Below the pieces are notes generated by a model, which saw nothing but the letters and a program-made list of their open reading frames with translations, made no database searches and was not told where the DNA came from. Shown here in pieces: positions 9,783 through 18,299 of a DNA stretch of 64,000 nt. The stretch is from an uncultured Clostridia bacterium (GTDB lineage: Bacteria; Bacillota; Clostridia; Lachnospirales; Lachnospiraceae). Both the position numbers and the translations under genes were made by a program. Positions within the stretch are counted from its first letter, which is position 1. Each line of letters begins with the position of its first letter. The stretch is taken from contig CALBKM010000045.1 in assembly GCA_937895705.1 (NCBI GenBank), forward strand, positions 62,001-126,000, in the 5' to 3' direction.

Positions 9783-9816
9783 GTAAGAAGGGCTCCCGCA
9801 CGTTGTGCGACAGCCC
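9783..9816 (-). terminator. Terminator of the small membrane protein gene
   Basis: GGGCTCCCGCA at 9790-9800 can pair with TGCGACAGCCC at 9806-9816 with one bulge. On the minus strand it is followed by a short T-containing stretch (TTCTT). It sits 21 bases past the stop of the gene ending at 9837. Confidence 0.6.
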
Positions 9817-9836
9817 CTCGCAATATATTCTTTTTC

Positions 9837-10244
9837 TTAGAAATGCTTTTCAACAAACTTGCTCAGAACCGGAATCTTTACTTCCTTGCCGGATAATGCA
9901 AACAAAGCCAGTAAACCGAATACAACCTTCTCTGCAATGCTGATTAACGTATTCAGCGTAGAAATGAAGTTGCTGGTCACGCTGTAGAAACCGAAACTAT
10001 ACATCCAATTGCCGAAGTTAACAAGGCTGACGAAGTTGCTCAGAAGATCCACACAAAGACTTAATGCCGCAAATGCAAGATATAATACAATCGTGCTTGC
10101 TACGTTCTTCTTTAAGGTTACGTTCTCCTCACGAAGCAAGATGTAACCGCATACCAGCACCAACGCCGTAAGGCCGAGATATCCGGTTAAAAAGGTCAAT
10201 GCACTAAACAATCCTACAGAGATCCCCAACTTTGACTTTTCCAT
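9837..10244 (-). CDS. Small integral membrane protein, unknown function
   Basis: A 135-residue protein with about four hydrophobic segments (GLFSALTFLTGYLGLTALVL near the N-terminus, then two central helices and a final helix) and a short basic C-terminal tail. I do not recognise a catalytic motif. The ATG at 10244 is 8 bases from GGAGG; the in-frame ATG at 10250 is only 2 bases away and is unlikely to be used. The gene is bracketed by a terminator downstream and the yloV gene upstream (54 bases away), so it may be the last gene of that operon or independent. Confidence 0.75.
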   Translation of the reverse strand: MEKSKLGISVGLFSALTFLTGYLGLTALVLVCGYILLREENVTLKKNVASTIVLYLAFAALSLCVDLLSNFVSLVNFGNWMYSFGFYSVTSNFISTLNTLISIAEKVVFGLLALFALSGKEVKIPVLSKFVEKHF

Positions 10245-10297
10245 TTTCATATCCTCCTAGTCTTTATCTATGACAACATCCTCATGTATTGTCCGTA

Positions 10298-11971
10298 TTA
10301 TTCTACCGAAAGTACATAGTAGTAAATCGGCTGTCCGCCCGGATGCACTTCTACGTCTACGTCCGGATATGCCTCCATCACTCTGTCCGCAAGCACATTG
10401 GCATCTTCTTCGGAAGTATCCTGACCGTAATAAAGGCTTACCAATTCGGAGTCCTCATTCATCAAAGCCTCCAACAACTCGTAGGTTACATCCGCGATGT
10501 CATTTCCTACGGAAAGAATGGTCTTATCACCGATTCCCATGTAATCTCCGGCCTTAATCTCCTTGCCGTCCATGGAAGTATCACGTACCGCATAGGTCAC
10601 CTGACCGGTCTTTACATTCTGCATCTCCTCGGTCATCCGCTTTGTATTCTCTTCTACAGACTTATCCGGCATAAAGTTGATCAGCGCCGTAATACCTTGC
10701 GGAACGGTCTTGGACGGAATTACAACGATTTCCTTATCCTCCGTAAGACTTGCCGCCTGCTCTGCCGCAAGTACGATATTGGAGTTGTTCGGTAAAATAT
10801 AAATCGTATCCGCATTCACATTCTCGATGGCTGTCAACATATCTTCGGTGGACGGATTCATGGTCTGACCGCCCTCGATGATATAGTCCGCACCGATGCC
10901 CTTGAAAATCTCATTTAAGCCTTCGCCGATGGAAACCGTTACAAAACCGAACGGTTTACGCGGCTCCTGCGCCGCAGGCTTTTCCTCTGCCGGCTGTGCC
11001 TGGGAAGCGCCCTGAATCACACGCTCGTTATGCTCCTCGCGCATATTATCAATCTTCATCTTGGTCAGGGAACCGTAGGTCAATGCCTTCTGAATAGCAA
11101 GACCCGGATCATTGGTGTGTACATGCACCTTAACGATATCCTCATCGGAAACCACAACGATAGAGTCGCCGATGGATTCCAAATATGCCTTAAACTTTAA
11201 TTCTTCATCCATGTCATAGTGCTTTTCTACCATGATAATGAACTCGGTACAATATCTGAACTTAATATCCGCCGTAGAAATATTGTCATTTGCCGCACCG
11301 GTTGCTGCCTTTGAAGACGAAGCAGACACCGTAAGGGTGAAGTCCGTTTCCTTTCCGTTTAATGCGTCCAGTACACCTTCCATGACGGTAAGGAGTCCCT
11401 GTCCGCCGGAGTCAACCACACCGGCTTCTTTTAATACAGGAAGAAGTTCCGGAGTGATGTCCAATACTTCTTTCATATGTGCAACAACTTCCGCAGCAAA
11501 TACAAGAATATCCTCTTCGCCTTCCTCCGCCAGTTGTCTTGCACGCTCCGCACCGCCTCTTGCAACGGTCAGAATCGTACCTTCCTTCGGCTTCATAACA
11601 GCCTTATATGCGGTCTCCACCGCACGCTCGAAAGCAGCGGCCAGTACCGTCACACTGACGCCGTCAAATTCCTTTAATTCCTTGGTAAAACCACGGAACA
11701 ACTGGGACAAAATAACACCGGAGTTTCCTCTGGCACCACGCAGGGAGCCGCTGGAAATCGCCTTGCACACCTGTTCCATGGACGGATTCTCAAGGGCAGC
11801 CACATCCTTCGCCGCAGACATAATCGTAAGCGTCATATTGGTACCCGTATCGCCGTCCGGCACAGGAAACACGTTTAACTCATTGATATACTCTTTATTA
11901 GCCTCGATGCGCTTTGCTCCGGAAAGAAAACACTTTTGAACCATGCTCGCATCAATCGTTTTCATACTCAC
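10298..11971 (-). CDS. fakA: DAK-phosphatase (DhaL/DegV-type) protein, YloV/FakA family
   Basis: A 557-residue FakA-like protein. The N-terminal DhaL domain has the metal-ATP site FPVPDGDTGTNM and GARGNSGVILSQL; the C-terminal half (FVTVSIGEGLNEIF onward) is the middle/C-terminal FakA region. FakA phosphorylates exogenous fatty acids presented by a FakB (DegV) carrier, feeding phospholipid synthesis. The GTG at 11971 is 7 bases from GGAGG and is taken as the start, with an in-frame ATG two codons later as the alternative. The gene follows yloU by 35 bases, the conserved yloU-yloV arrangement next to rpmB seen in Bacillus and Clostridia. No FakB is visible here. Confidence 0.92.
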   Translation of the reverse strand: MSMKTIDASMVQKCFLSGAKRIEANKEYINELNVFPVPDGDTGTNMTLTIMSAAKDVAALENPSMEQVCKAISSGSLRGARGNSGVILSQLFRGFTKELKEFDGVSVTVLAAAFERAVETAYKAVMKPKEGTILTVARGGAERARQLAEEGEEDILVFAAEVVAHMKEVLDITPELLPVLKEAGVVDSGGQGLLTVMEGVLDALNGKETDFTLTVSASSSKAATGAANDNISTADIKFRYCTEFIIMVEKHYDMDEELKFKAYLESIGDSIVVVSDEDIVKVHVHTNDPGLAIQKALTYGSLTKMKIDNMREEHNERVIQGASQAQPAEEKPAAQEPRKPFGFVTVSIGEGLNEIFKGIGADYIIEGGQTMNPSTEDMLTAIENVNADTIYILPNNSNIVLAAEQAASLTEDKEIVVIPSKTVPQGITALINFMPDKSVEENTKRMTEEMQNVKTGQVTYAVRDTSMDGKEIKAGDYMGIGDKTILSVGNDIADVTYELLEALMNEDSELVSLYYGQDTSEEDANVLADRVMEAYPDVDVEVHPGGQPIYYYVLSVE

Positions 11972-12006
11972 CGTTTATCCTCCTTAATGCATAAGATGCT
12001 CATTCT

Positions 12007-12363
12007 CTAATCGATGACTCTGACACCCTCTACATAGATATTAATCTTTTCTACCGGAAGACCGGAGAATTCTTCAATCTTGTACCGCACGTTGCTGACC
12101 AGATTATCGGCCACTGCGGAAATACTTACACCGTAAGATACGATGATATGAAAATCCACCGTAATCTTGTTATCGTTCACCGTGATATTCACGCCTCTGC
12201 TCAGACTTTCTCTGCGTAACAACTTTGCAAAACCGTCCTTAACATTTACAGCCGCCATACCTACAACACCGAAACATTCCACTGCCGCAGATCCTGCGTA
12301 CTTTGCGATAACCTCGTTATCGATAATAACATTTCCGAGTCCCGTACTCATCGTAGCGTTCAT
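12007..12363 (-). CDS. yloU: Asp23/Gls24 family envelope protein YloU
   Basis: A 118-residue Asp23 domain protein (GNVIIDNEVIAKYAG at the start, NITVNDNKITVDFHI in the middle, ENI-like INIYVEGVRV at the end). Members are small alkaline-shock or envelope-associated proteins with no known enzyme activity. GGAGGGG precedes the ATG. It is the first gene of the yloU-yloV unit, with a promoter 55-80 bases upstream. The rpmB gene lies nearby on the same strand, as in many Firmicutes. Confidence 0.92.
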   Translation of the reverse strand: MNATMSTGLGNVIIDNEVIAKYAGSAAVECFGVVGMAAVNVKDGFAKLLRRESLSRGVNITVNDNKITVDFHIIVSYGVSISAVADNLVSNVRYKIEEFSGLPVEKINIYVEGVRVID

Positions 12364-12417
12364 TATAACCCCTCCTTCTACCCATTTCTTTCATATAAGG
12401 ATTATGTACCTATTCTA

Positions 12418-12445
12418 GTATACCTCATTTTCATTAAAAAGTGAA
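12418..12445 (-). promoter_or_regulatory. Sigma-A promoter for yloU-yloV
   Basis: On the minus strand a TTCACT -35 (12440-12445) and TATACT -10 (12418-12423) are separated by 16 bases, about 55 bases upstream of the yloU start. Confidence 0.6.
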
Positions 12446-12524
12446 CCTATTTTTTTCAAAAAACGAGAACTCTTGTTTAAAAACCGCATATCCTATAATA
12501 ATTCGAAGATTTTTAGAGGATTTT

Positions 12525-12662
12525 ATGCGAAAAGTGCTCGGTTTTATTCTGTTTTGGATCGCAGTCGGGATGTTACTCACCTTTTTTTTACGCAGTGCCC
12601 TGCTCACCGTCCTGCTTATCGTTTTATTCCTCGTCCTCGGATATCACCTGTTCTGTCGATAA
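12525..12662 (+). CDS. Small single-gene membrane protein (45 aa)
   Basis: A 45-residue protein, MRKVLGFILFWIAVGMLL followed by a second hydrophobic stretch, TVLLIVLFLVLGYHLF. AGAGGA lies 4 bases before the ATG and a TATAAT-like box is at 12494-12499. The sequence is almost wholly hydrophobic with a basic N-terminus, so it is probably a one- or two-helix membrane protein. Similar tiny proteins are common in Clostridia, but I do not know a function. The frame is open further upstream, but no earlier start has a ribosome binding site. It converges on rpmB. Confidence 0.65.
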   Translation: MRKVLGFILFWIAVGMLLTFFLRSALLTVLLIVLFLVLGYHLFCR

Positions 12663-12674
12663 CTCCCATATACG

Positions 12675-12715
12675 GGAAAAGGGACTTTGCAAAACGCCCG
12701 CCCTGCAAAATCCCT
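12675..12715 (-). terminator. rpmB terminator
   Basis: GGGACTTTGCAAAA (from 12681) pairs with TTTTGCA/TCCC on the far side (to 12715). On the minus strand the stem is followed by TTTTCCC. It lies between the convergent 45-aa gene and rpmB and could serve both. Confidence 0.65.
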
Positions 12716-12743
12716 AATATTCATTCCGCTATGTGAGCATCAA

Positions 12744-12941
12744 TTAAGCGCGCTCTACCTTGCCGGCTCTTAAGCAAGCTGCACATACGTACATCTTCTT
12801 TGCGCCGCCGTTAACCTTAACCTTAACGGACTTAATGTTAGACTTCCACATTTTATGAGCTCTTCCGGAAACCTGACTTCTGGAATGACTAATCTGCATA
12901 CCAAACAGGGCTCCCTTGTCGCAAACCGCACATCTAGCCAT
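12744..12941 (-). CDS. rpmB: 50S ribosomal protein L28
   Basis: A 65-residue L28 protein starting MARCAVCDKGALFGMQISHS. It contains the L28 signature of Cys pairs (CAVC near residue 4 and CAAC near residue 54), the zinc-ribbon form typical of many Firmicutes. It is a structural protein of the large ribosomal subunit. AAGGAGG precedes the start. It has its own promoter at 12995-13023 and terminator at 12675-12715, so it is monocistronic. Confidence 0.98.
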   Translation of the reverse strand: MARCAVCDKGALFGMQISHSRSQVSGRAHKMWKSNIKSVKVKVNGGAKKMYVCAACLRAGKVERA

Positions 12942-12994
12942 GTCAATTGCACCTCCTTAATAAAAATTTAAGGCTATGGCCTACAAACAAATCT

Positions 12995-13023
12995 ATTCTA
13001 TCAGAAGAAGCGAAAGAATGCAA
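12995..13023 (-). promoter_or_regulatory. Sigma-A promoter for rpmB
   Basis: TTGCAT (13018-13023) and TAGAAT (12995-13000) on the minus strand with 17-base spacing, 54 bases upstream of the L28 start. Confidence 0.8.
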
Positions 13024-13108
13024 GAAAAATTTTTATTTTTTTATTTTTCTTCAAAAATAGTGATAAATCAGCTCTCCCATAGAAGCGCTGACTAAAGCGT
13101 TTCCCCGC

Positions 13109-13149
13109 CGAATTTGTGCAGCGAAGCTGCAATTTCTGCTACAAATTCG
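13109..13149 (-). terminator. Compound hairpin after ytfJ
   Basis: CGAATTTGT (13109-13117) pairs with ACAAATTCG (13141-13149) around an inner GCAGC-GAA-GCTGC hairpin. A further small dyad, AGCGCTGACTAAAGCG, lies to the left, and a T-rich tract on the minus strand is only reached near 13030-13055. It probably ends the ytfJ transcript, but lacks an adjacent T-run. Confidence 0.45.
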
Positions 13150-13176
13150 TGCGATCCGCCGGAGGCTTTTGGAGAA

Positions 13177-13575
13177 TCACTGATTCTCCATATCTTCAAC
13201 CACTTCACTTACCTTCCGGTCTAAATCCGCTTTTTCTTTTTTATCTTTGGAAAAACGGTCCAGTACGTCCGGAACCATATCGATTACCTTTGTGACGATA
13301 TCCTGGTTTTTCACATTTACCAGTTTCGCATGTCCGTCCTTAATCACAAGAACGCAACTCGGGGAAATTTTTCCGCCCATACCGCCGCCGGCATTGTTTT
13401 TCGTATTTCCCGCAAATGCCCCGGCACCTACACCGAAACTCACATCTACCAGCGGTAAGATAATAGTACCGTCGTCAAACTTTACAGCCTCTCCCACTAC
13501 AGTCTTTGTGGTAAGAAAACCGTCCATTCCTTTAAATAAAGCCTCTACGGTTGCGTTAAAATTGTTTTCTGCCAT
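13177..13575 (-). CDS. ytfJ: Sporulation protein YtfJ (GerW family)
   Basis: A 132-residue GerW/YtfJ protein. The central segment DDGTIILPLVDVSFGVGAGAF and the Gly/Asn-rich NNAGGGMGGKISPSCVLVIK are diagnostic. In Bacillus the family is made in the forespore and affects spore germination. Start at 13575 (ATG, AGGA 7 bases upstream) is preferred over a GTG one codon earlier. It lies 34 bases after a DUF2953 gene, the same ytfI-ytfJ pairing known in spore formers, which is the best support for assigning both. The stop codon lies inside a GGAGAATCA palindrome. Confidence 0.93.
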   Translation of the reverse strand: MAENNFNATVEALFKGMDGFLTTKTVVGEAVKFDDGTIILPLVDVSFGVGAGAFAGNTKNNAGGGMGGKISPSCVLVIKDGHAKLVNVKNQDIVTKVIDMVPDVLDRFSKDKKEKADLDRKVSEVVEDMENQ

Positions 13576-13609
13576 CACAATGTCCTTTCCGCGCTCTTTG
13601 CGCTCTCCC

Positions 13610-14668
13610 TTATTCTGCCTTTTGTTTCAATATATTCATCAGTTTCTTAAAGTTTTTACGGAAACGCTTTACATGTTTGTCCCGAATCAGACGCAACACT
13701 TTTACCAATATCGTTCCCAATCGAATTCTGCCCTTAAACTCTAACTCCGCCACCACACGTTTTTCGTAAAAATCCGGTATAATGGTTACTCCTTTGCCGT
13801 AAGCGGCATACAGAATTCCCAAAACAGCCAATGCTTTCCCGGTAGACTCCGGACTTCCCGTACCGAATTCCACATGCCCCTTTATCTTTCCCGGCAGCAC
13901 ATGACGAAGCAACTGTTTCACAACGGTCCATGCCTTTCCCAGAGCCGTTTTATGAAGCTCGTCCTCCAGAAAAAGAACCACCTTCTCCTTTTTGTACCAC
14001 AGAAGTTTTATCGTATTCACCGTATGGGTTACTTTTTCTTTTATTTTCTCCGGAATAGCCCTTATTTTTGCAAAGAAAGCTTTTATTTTCGCTATCAGGG
14101 ACTTTTTCTTTTCCGTTTCAGACGCCTCGTTTTCTCCGGATTCCGTCGATTCATCCTCCTCCGACGGTGTTACCGACAAAGCTATACTTTCCGGGCTTAC
14201 ACCGTTCTCCGACGGTGTTTCTTCCGGACTAACACCACTCTCCGGCACTGCACCTTCGTCTGCCGGTTTCGGCTCCGAAGACCCTTGTGCCTGTGTCGTT
14301 TCCGGCCGGTTATCCTTTGATTTCTTTTTCTTCTTCGACTTTTTCTGCTTTTCCGTCTTAGCTTTCCTTTTTTTCTCTTTTTTCGGTTTTTCGCTGTTAA
14401 GCAGACAGATCCCGAGAATCCTTACCGTATACCGAAGCTTTTTCTCTGTATATCGGATCCGCACCCGCACAAGCGGATTCAGCCAGGACACCAGGCCTTC
14501 GGCCCGGAACACCTCCTCCGGCTCTTCCTTCTTGTCCAGTTTCCCTTTATAACGTACCGGAGCCAGTAACGCCACCAGAATCAGAAGCAGAACCAAGCCC
14601 AGTACAACAAGCAACAGGATTCCCAGCCACTTCAGCAGAAACAAAAGAACCTTCAGTACTGCTGTCAT
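13610..14668 (-). CDS. DUF2953 membrane protein (YtfI-like)
   Basis: A 352-residue protein with an N-terminal membrane helix (LVVLGLVLLLILVALLAPVRY), a long Lys/Glu/Ser/Pro-rich low-complexity linker (about residues 90-180, including runs of Lys) and a C-terminal DUF2953 core (GHVEFGTGSPESTGKALAVL; IRLGTILVKVLRLI). DUF2953 proteins pair with YtfJ in spore formers; function is unknown. The linker is longer than in Bacillus YtfI. The start overlaps the upstream stop by 4 bases (ATGA), so it is coupled to the gene at 14665-15003. Confidence 0.85.
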   Translation of the reverse strand: MTAVLKVLLFLLKWLGILLLVVLGLVLLLILVALLAPVRYKGKLDKKEEPEEVFRAEGLVSWLNPLVRVRIRYTEKKLRYTVRILGICLLNSEKPKKEKKRKAKTEKQKKSKKKKKSKDNRPETTQAQGSSEPKPADEGAVPESGVSPEETPSENGVSPESIALSVTPSEEDESTESGENEASETEKKKSLIAKIKAFFAKIRAIPEKIKEKVTHTVNTIKLLWYKKEKVVLFLEDELHKTALGKAWTVVKQLLRHVLPGKIKGHVEFGTGSPESTGKALAVLGILYAAYGKGVTIIPDFYEKRVVAELEFKGRIRLGTILVKVLRLIRDKHVKRFRKNFKKLMNILKQKAE

Positions 14669-15003
14669 GAACCATCACCCGCCTTACCGTTTTTTTGCTC
14701 CAGATGCTGGATCACCCGGAACTCTCCGGTTGCCATATACGTATCGCACAACATAGCCGCCGCCAATTCCTGGGCCGCGGTTTCGCTGCCTGCCAAACCG
14801 TATACCACAACTTCTCTTTTCTTAAAATAAGGCTGTAACAACTGATTAGCCTTTACATACTCCAAACAATTTCGTTCGTTGGAAGGCGCCGTCACAAGAT
14901 AAACATCCTTTACCGGACGCTTTTTCTCGATAGATTTCATAATGCGTTTTTGTTTTTTTTCCGGGATCCCGGCCACATATAACGCTTCCTTCCAAACTAC
15001 CAT
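14665..15003 (-). CDS. Conserved small protein of unknown function
   Basis: A 112-residue soluble basic protein (MVVWKEALYVAGIPEKKQKR). It has a hydrophobic mid-section (REVVVYGLAGSETAAQELAA) that looks like a Rossmann-type strand-loop-helix, followed by a short C-terminal tail. No known motif is recognised. It is tightly packed: 3 bases from the 460-aa gene upstream and 4-base overlap with DUF2953 downstream. Its conserved placement suggests a shared function, perhaps envelope or sporulation related. Confidence 0.7.
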   Translation of the reverse strand: MVVWKEALYVAGIPEKKQKRIMKSIEKKRPVKDVYLVTAPSNERNCLEYVKANQLLQPYFKKREVVVYGLAGSETAAQELAAAMLCDTYMATGEFRVIQHLEQKNGKAGDGS

Positions 15004-15006
15004 GTA

Positions 15007-16383
15007 CTACATCCCCTCTGCCAATTCGCGAATTGCCCTAATCGCTGCCGTTTTCTCCGACATATCGTGACAATTTTCCAATGTTGCCAAAACATACTTC
15101 TGAATGTCCGACTTTCTCGTAAACGGAAGCGGAAGATTTTGAATTACCCTTGCCATCACCGCACGGTTCACCGCTCTCTGTCCTACTTCCAGCACCTTTG
15201 TAACCGCAACACAAAACTCATCCAGCATTTCATCAAAAGAACCATTCTTTTGATGCTCCTCCGCCTCAAGCTTTACGAAAATACTGCTGGTATGTAACCT
15301 TCTTGCATAAGCGACTCTGGTATACAATGCTTTTTGCATCATAGCATCCAACAGCTTATCATCTACAGACAACTCGTCAAAATACGCCTCTTCCGTAAAC
15401 AAAAACTCCTCTATCTCTTCCGGAAGTCCTTCAAATGTTTCAAAGGCTTCTACCAAATCTTCGTCGGTAAAATCCTTTCCTTCGACAATCATCCGGTAAA
15501 TATCCCTGCATCCTTCGGTTGCTTCCAAATCCGCCGGCATCACGTACCCTTCGGTAAATAACACCGTCATCAGACTGTTGGCAATCTCCGTCAAACTAAA
15601 ATAAGCCTCGCTGACAGAAGTAATGAACTCCGTTACGTATTCCAGCTTATGCTTTGCCTCCCGGTACAGTTCTTCCGTAATATTCCGGTAATCCAACGCA
15701 TTCAGATACTCCAATGTCTCTTTACATTCCGGAAACAGCTCCATTCCTTCCGGCTCGTACAAACCGGATGCGGAATACAACATATAAAACACACGATCCA
15801 GGGTTTCGCTGTCGGATTCCTTGTAAACGGAAGCCGTACTTCTCACCCACTCCAAAAACTTCGCTTTCGTCATACGCACCGGAAGCTCCGAAACCGTAGC
15901 GGACACTCTTGCCAAAAGGCCTTCCTGTTCTTCGTCAAAAAACAAAAAAGAACTGATTTCCTCCAAGGCGGTGTTGCTGTCCACTTCCTCCACCGTTCCT
16001 TCCATTCCCGGTGCCAGACGCTGTAATACGTATTCATGCAAATACAAACGGTCGGTATATGCCGTAAGAGCCTGCATTGCCACGGTCAATTTGTCACGAA
16101 GCAATCCAATCGCCGTAAGGCATTCTTCCCCTACCGTACTTTCTCCCTTTGCAAGAGCATCCATCAAACGCTTTATTTCTCCGGCATAGGCTTCCGCCTC
16201 TTTCGGAAGAACCACGTCGCCTTCCGACACGCCTTCCGAAAAAGAGGTATACTGCATGGCAAGGTTATAGCTTGCCATACGATAATACACTCCTGCCAGA
16301 TTTCTTAAATAGCACGGCAGATTAAGCTCCACATCTCTTTTTGCAAGCAATTCCTTCCGCGCTCTTATTAATTCCTGATTCAT
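15007..16383 (-). CDS. Unknown helical protein (458 aa)
   Basis: A 458-residue acidic, largely alpha-helical protein without signal peptide or transmembrane segments. It has no recognised motif. The sequence (ELIRARKELLAKRDVEL at the N-terminus; repeated Leu/Glu-rich helices) looks like a scaffold or repeat protein rather than an enzyme. ATG at 16383 is 7 bases from GGAAGG; a TTG two codons upstream is an unlikely start. It sits between the derlin-like gene and the 112-aa gene in one operon. Confidence 0.7.
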   Translation of the reverse strand: MNQELIRARKELLAKRDVELNLPCYLRNLAGVYYRMASYNLAMQYTSFSEGVSEGDVVLPKEAEAYAGEIKRLMDALAKGESTVGEECLTAIGLLRDKLTVAMQALTAYTDRLYLHEYVLQRLAPGMEGTVEEVDSNTALEEISSFLFFDEEQEGLLARVSATVSELPVRMTKAKFLEWVRSTASVYKESDSETLDRVFYMLYSASGLYEPEGMELFPECKETLEYLNALDYRNITEELYREAKHKLEYVTEFITSVSEAYFSLTEIANSLMTVLFTEGYVMPADLEATEGCRDIYRMIVEGKDFTDEDLVEAFETFEGLPEEIEEFLFTEEAYFDELSVDDKLLDAMMQKALYTRVAYARRLHTSSIFVKLEAEEHQKNGSFDEMLDEFCVAVTKVLEVGQRAVNRAVMARVIQNLPLPFTRKSDIQKYVLATLENCHDMSEKTAAIRAIRELAEGM

Positions 16384-16395
16384 AACCAAACCTTC

Positions 16396-17328
16396 CTATT
16401 CTTCCGTATTTCCTTTTACTCTTTTCACATGCTCGTGGGTATATAAGTGATCCGAACAGTATTCGTAATTCCCTTCGCACTTGGAACAAAATCTGAATTC
16501 AAGCGAATCATCGTCAAGCTCCGTTCTGCCGCAAATTGCACACTTATGTCTGGTAATTACGTTCCGTCCCCTGAACTCCACCACATTTCCGGAGTCCCGG
16601 TTGGCATCGTTCATCTTTCTTCTGAAATCAGCCTTTCGTTTCATTTCCGAAGGGGAAATCCTCCTGAAATTTCTTGTAGCAAAGAAGAAAATAATAAAAT
16701 TCAACACAGATACCACAATGGCAAGAGCAAACGGTCCACCCAAACGAAGTCCGTAAGTGGTAATATACCAGATCGCTTCATACCCCATCAAAAGGCCGTA
16801 CAAAATCCCCAGCCACTTTGCCTTAATCGGAATTAAAAAGAATATATAAAATGTCACATTCGGCATCATAACAAAGTACGCCAGGAACATGGTGCGGTTC
16901 ACATAAAACATTCCGCCGATACCTGCCGTATCAATCGGAACCATTCCCTGTCCCACAATCAGACACGCAATACCATAGAACAAAAAGGCCGATAATATCT
17001 GAAAAAACAATCCCGAAAAATAATACAGGTTAAAGCGGAACGCTCCCCATGTATTCTCCAGAGATCGACCGATGGAATAGTAAATATACAGTTCCAAAAA
17101 CACCCAGAATAAGCTGTCGCTTGGTGGCTGTAATACAAAGGTTATCAGACGCCACACTTCTCCGTGCAAAATACGGTACACGTCCAAATCCAACCACTGA
17201 CGGTAAAAGCCCGGCGCTATAATTTCTTCCAGTATAAAACCTGCCGCATACAACACAATCATATAAAGCATCAGATTCGGAATGGCACGCCGTCCCACTT
17301 TTCTCTCCAACCGATTCAAAAAACTCAT
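16396..17328 (-). CDS. Derlin-like pseudo-rhomboid membrane protein with C-terminal zinc ribbon
   Basis: A 310-residue polytopic protein with six-helix rhomboid-like topology. The first part contains GEVWRLITFVLQP, resembling the WR motif of Der1/rhomboid proteins, and GRSLENTWGAFRFN. I see no GxSG catalytic serine motif or catalytic His, so it is likely an inactive rhomboid-fold protein. The C-terminal ~75 residues are soluble with CAICGRTEL and CSKCEGN, a four-cysteine zinc ribbon, then HLYTHEH. Possible role: membrane protein quality control. TAATG overlap at 17328 couples it to corA upstream. Confidence 0.75.
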   Translation of the reverse strand: MSFLNRLERKVGRRAIPNLMLYMIVLYAAGFILEEIIAPGFYRQWLDLDVYRILHGEVWRLITFVLQPPSDSLFWVFLELYIYYSIGRSLENTWGAFRFNLYYFSGLFFQILSAFLFYGIACLIVGQGMVPIDTAGIGGMFYVNRTMFLAYFVMMPNVTFYIFFLIPIKAKWLGILYGLLMGYEAIWYITTYGLRLGGPFALAIVVSVLNFIIFFFATRNFRRISPSEMKRKADFRRKMNDANRDSGNVVEFRGRNVITRHKCAICGRTELDDDSLEFRFCSKCEGNYEYCSDHLYTHEHVKRVKGNTEE

Positions 17329-18275
17329 TAAAACAAATCCTTCTTTCTAAAAATAATCGCTACAATCGAGGCAATAAGCAACGCACCGCCCAAAACGAAT
17401 AAAAATCCGTAAGGCTGATTCTGCCCCGGCAAAGGCACATTCATACCGTAAAAGCTGGCTATCATAGTCGGAATCGACATGACAATTGTTACCGTAGCCA
17501 GCGCTTTCATAACACTGTTCAAGTTATTGGAAAGAATCGACGAAAACGTATCCATGGTACTGTTCAAGATGCCGCTGTAAATATTAGCCATTTCCAGTGC
17601 CTGGCGGTTCTCGATAATTACATCCTCCAGCAAATCCTCATCCTCCGGGTAGCGCTTTACCTTCTCCGTACGAAGAAGCTTCTCAAATACCGTTTCATTG
17701 GAACGGATTGCGGTAGTAAAGTACACCAATGCTTTCTCAAGCTCATGCATTTCCATAATCTCCAAATTACGCTGCGACTCCTTCAGCTTATCCTCCAGGC
17801 GGTCACTCTCTCTGTTAATCACCCGCAGATACTGCAGGAACACCGTTGCCACCTTATAAAATACCTGCATAATGAAACGGGTCTTTTTGTAGGTACAAAA
17901 ATCCTTGATTTTACCGGTCTTAAAATACTGCAAAATCGGCGTTTCCCGCAAGGTTACCGTAATCACGATATCCTTTGCGGTAATAATTGCCAGCGGCATG
18001 GTGGTGTAACGCTTTCGTTCCACATCGTCCACCAGCTCTGTTTCGATTTCCGGAGAGTCAACCAAAATCAAATGGTAATTGTCTTCCAATTCAATACGCG
18101 CCTTTTCTTCTTCATCGAGAGGAGCTCTGAGAGCATCCAACTCCACGCCGGTCATTCCGGCAACTTCTTCCAATTCCTTGGGACTGGGTGCGGTCAAAGA
18201 TACCCAACAGTCTTTTTCAATTTTCTCCAAGCGAGTAAAATCGCCGTTTTCCGCTGTCTTAAAAATCTCTAACAT
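17328..18275 (-). CDS. corA: CorA-family magnesium/divalent cation channel
   Basis: A 315-residue CorA protein: cytoplasmic N-terminal domain rich in charged helices, two C-terminal transmembrane helices, and the diagnostic YGMN motif (YGMNVPLPGQ) in the loop between them that forms the selectivity filter. CorA homopentamers import Mg2+. The ATG has AAGGGGG upstream. A strong promoter and a 27-bp dyad lie directly upstream (18300-18355), so its expression is likely regulated. It leads the corA / pseudo-rhomboid / unknown / DUF2953 / ytfJ gene string. Confidence 0.97.
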   Translation of the reverse strand: MLEIFKTAENGDFTRLEKIEKDCWVSLTAPSPKELEEVAGMTGVELDALRAPLDEEEKARIELEDNYHLILVDSPEIETELVDDVERKRYTTMPLAIITAKDIVITVTLRETPILQYFKTGKIKDFCTYKKTRFIMQVFYKVATVFLQYLRVINRESDRLEDKLKESQRNLEIMEMHELEKALVYFTTAIRSNETVFEKLLRTEKVKRYPEDEDLLEDVIIENRQALEMANIYSGILNSTMDTFSSILSNNLNSVMKALATVTIVMSIPTMIASFYGMNVPLPGQNQPYGFLFVLGGALLIASIVAIIFRKKDLF

Positions 18276-18299
18276 CGCACATTCCCCCTTAAAAAACTT

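Noticed and set aside
13050..13170. Another member of the palindrome family after ytfJ
   Set aside because: The dyads are short (9 and 5 bp) and lack the shared core blocks; kept only as a terminator-like hairpin.
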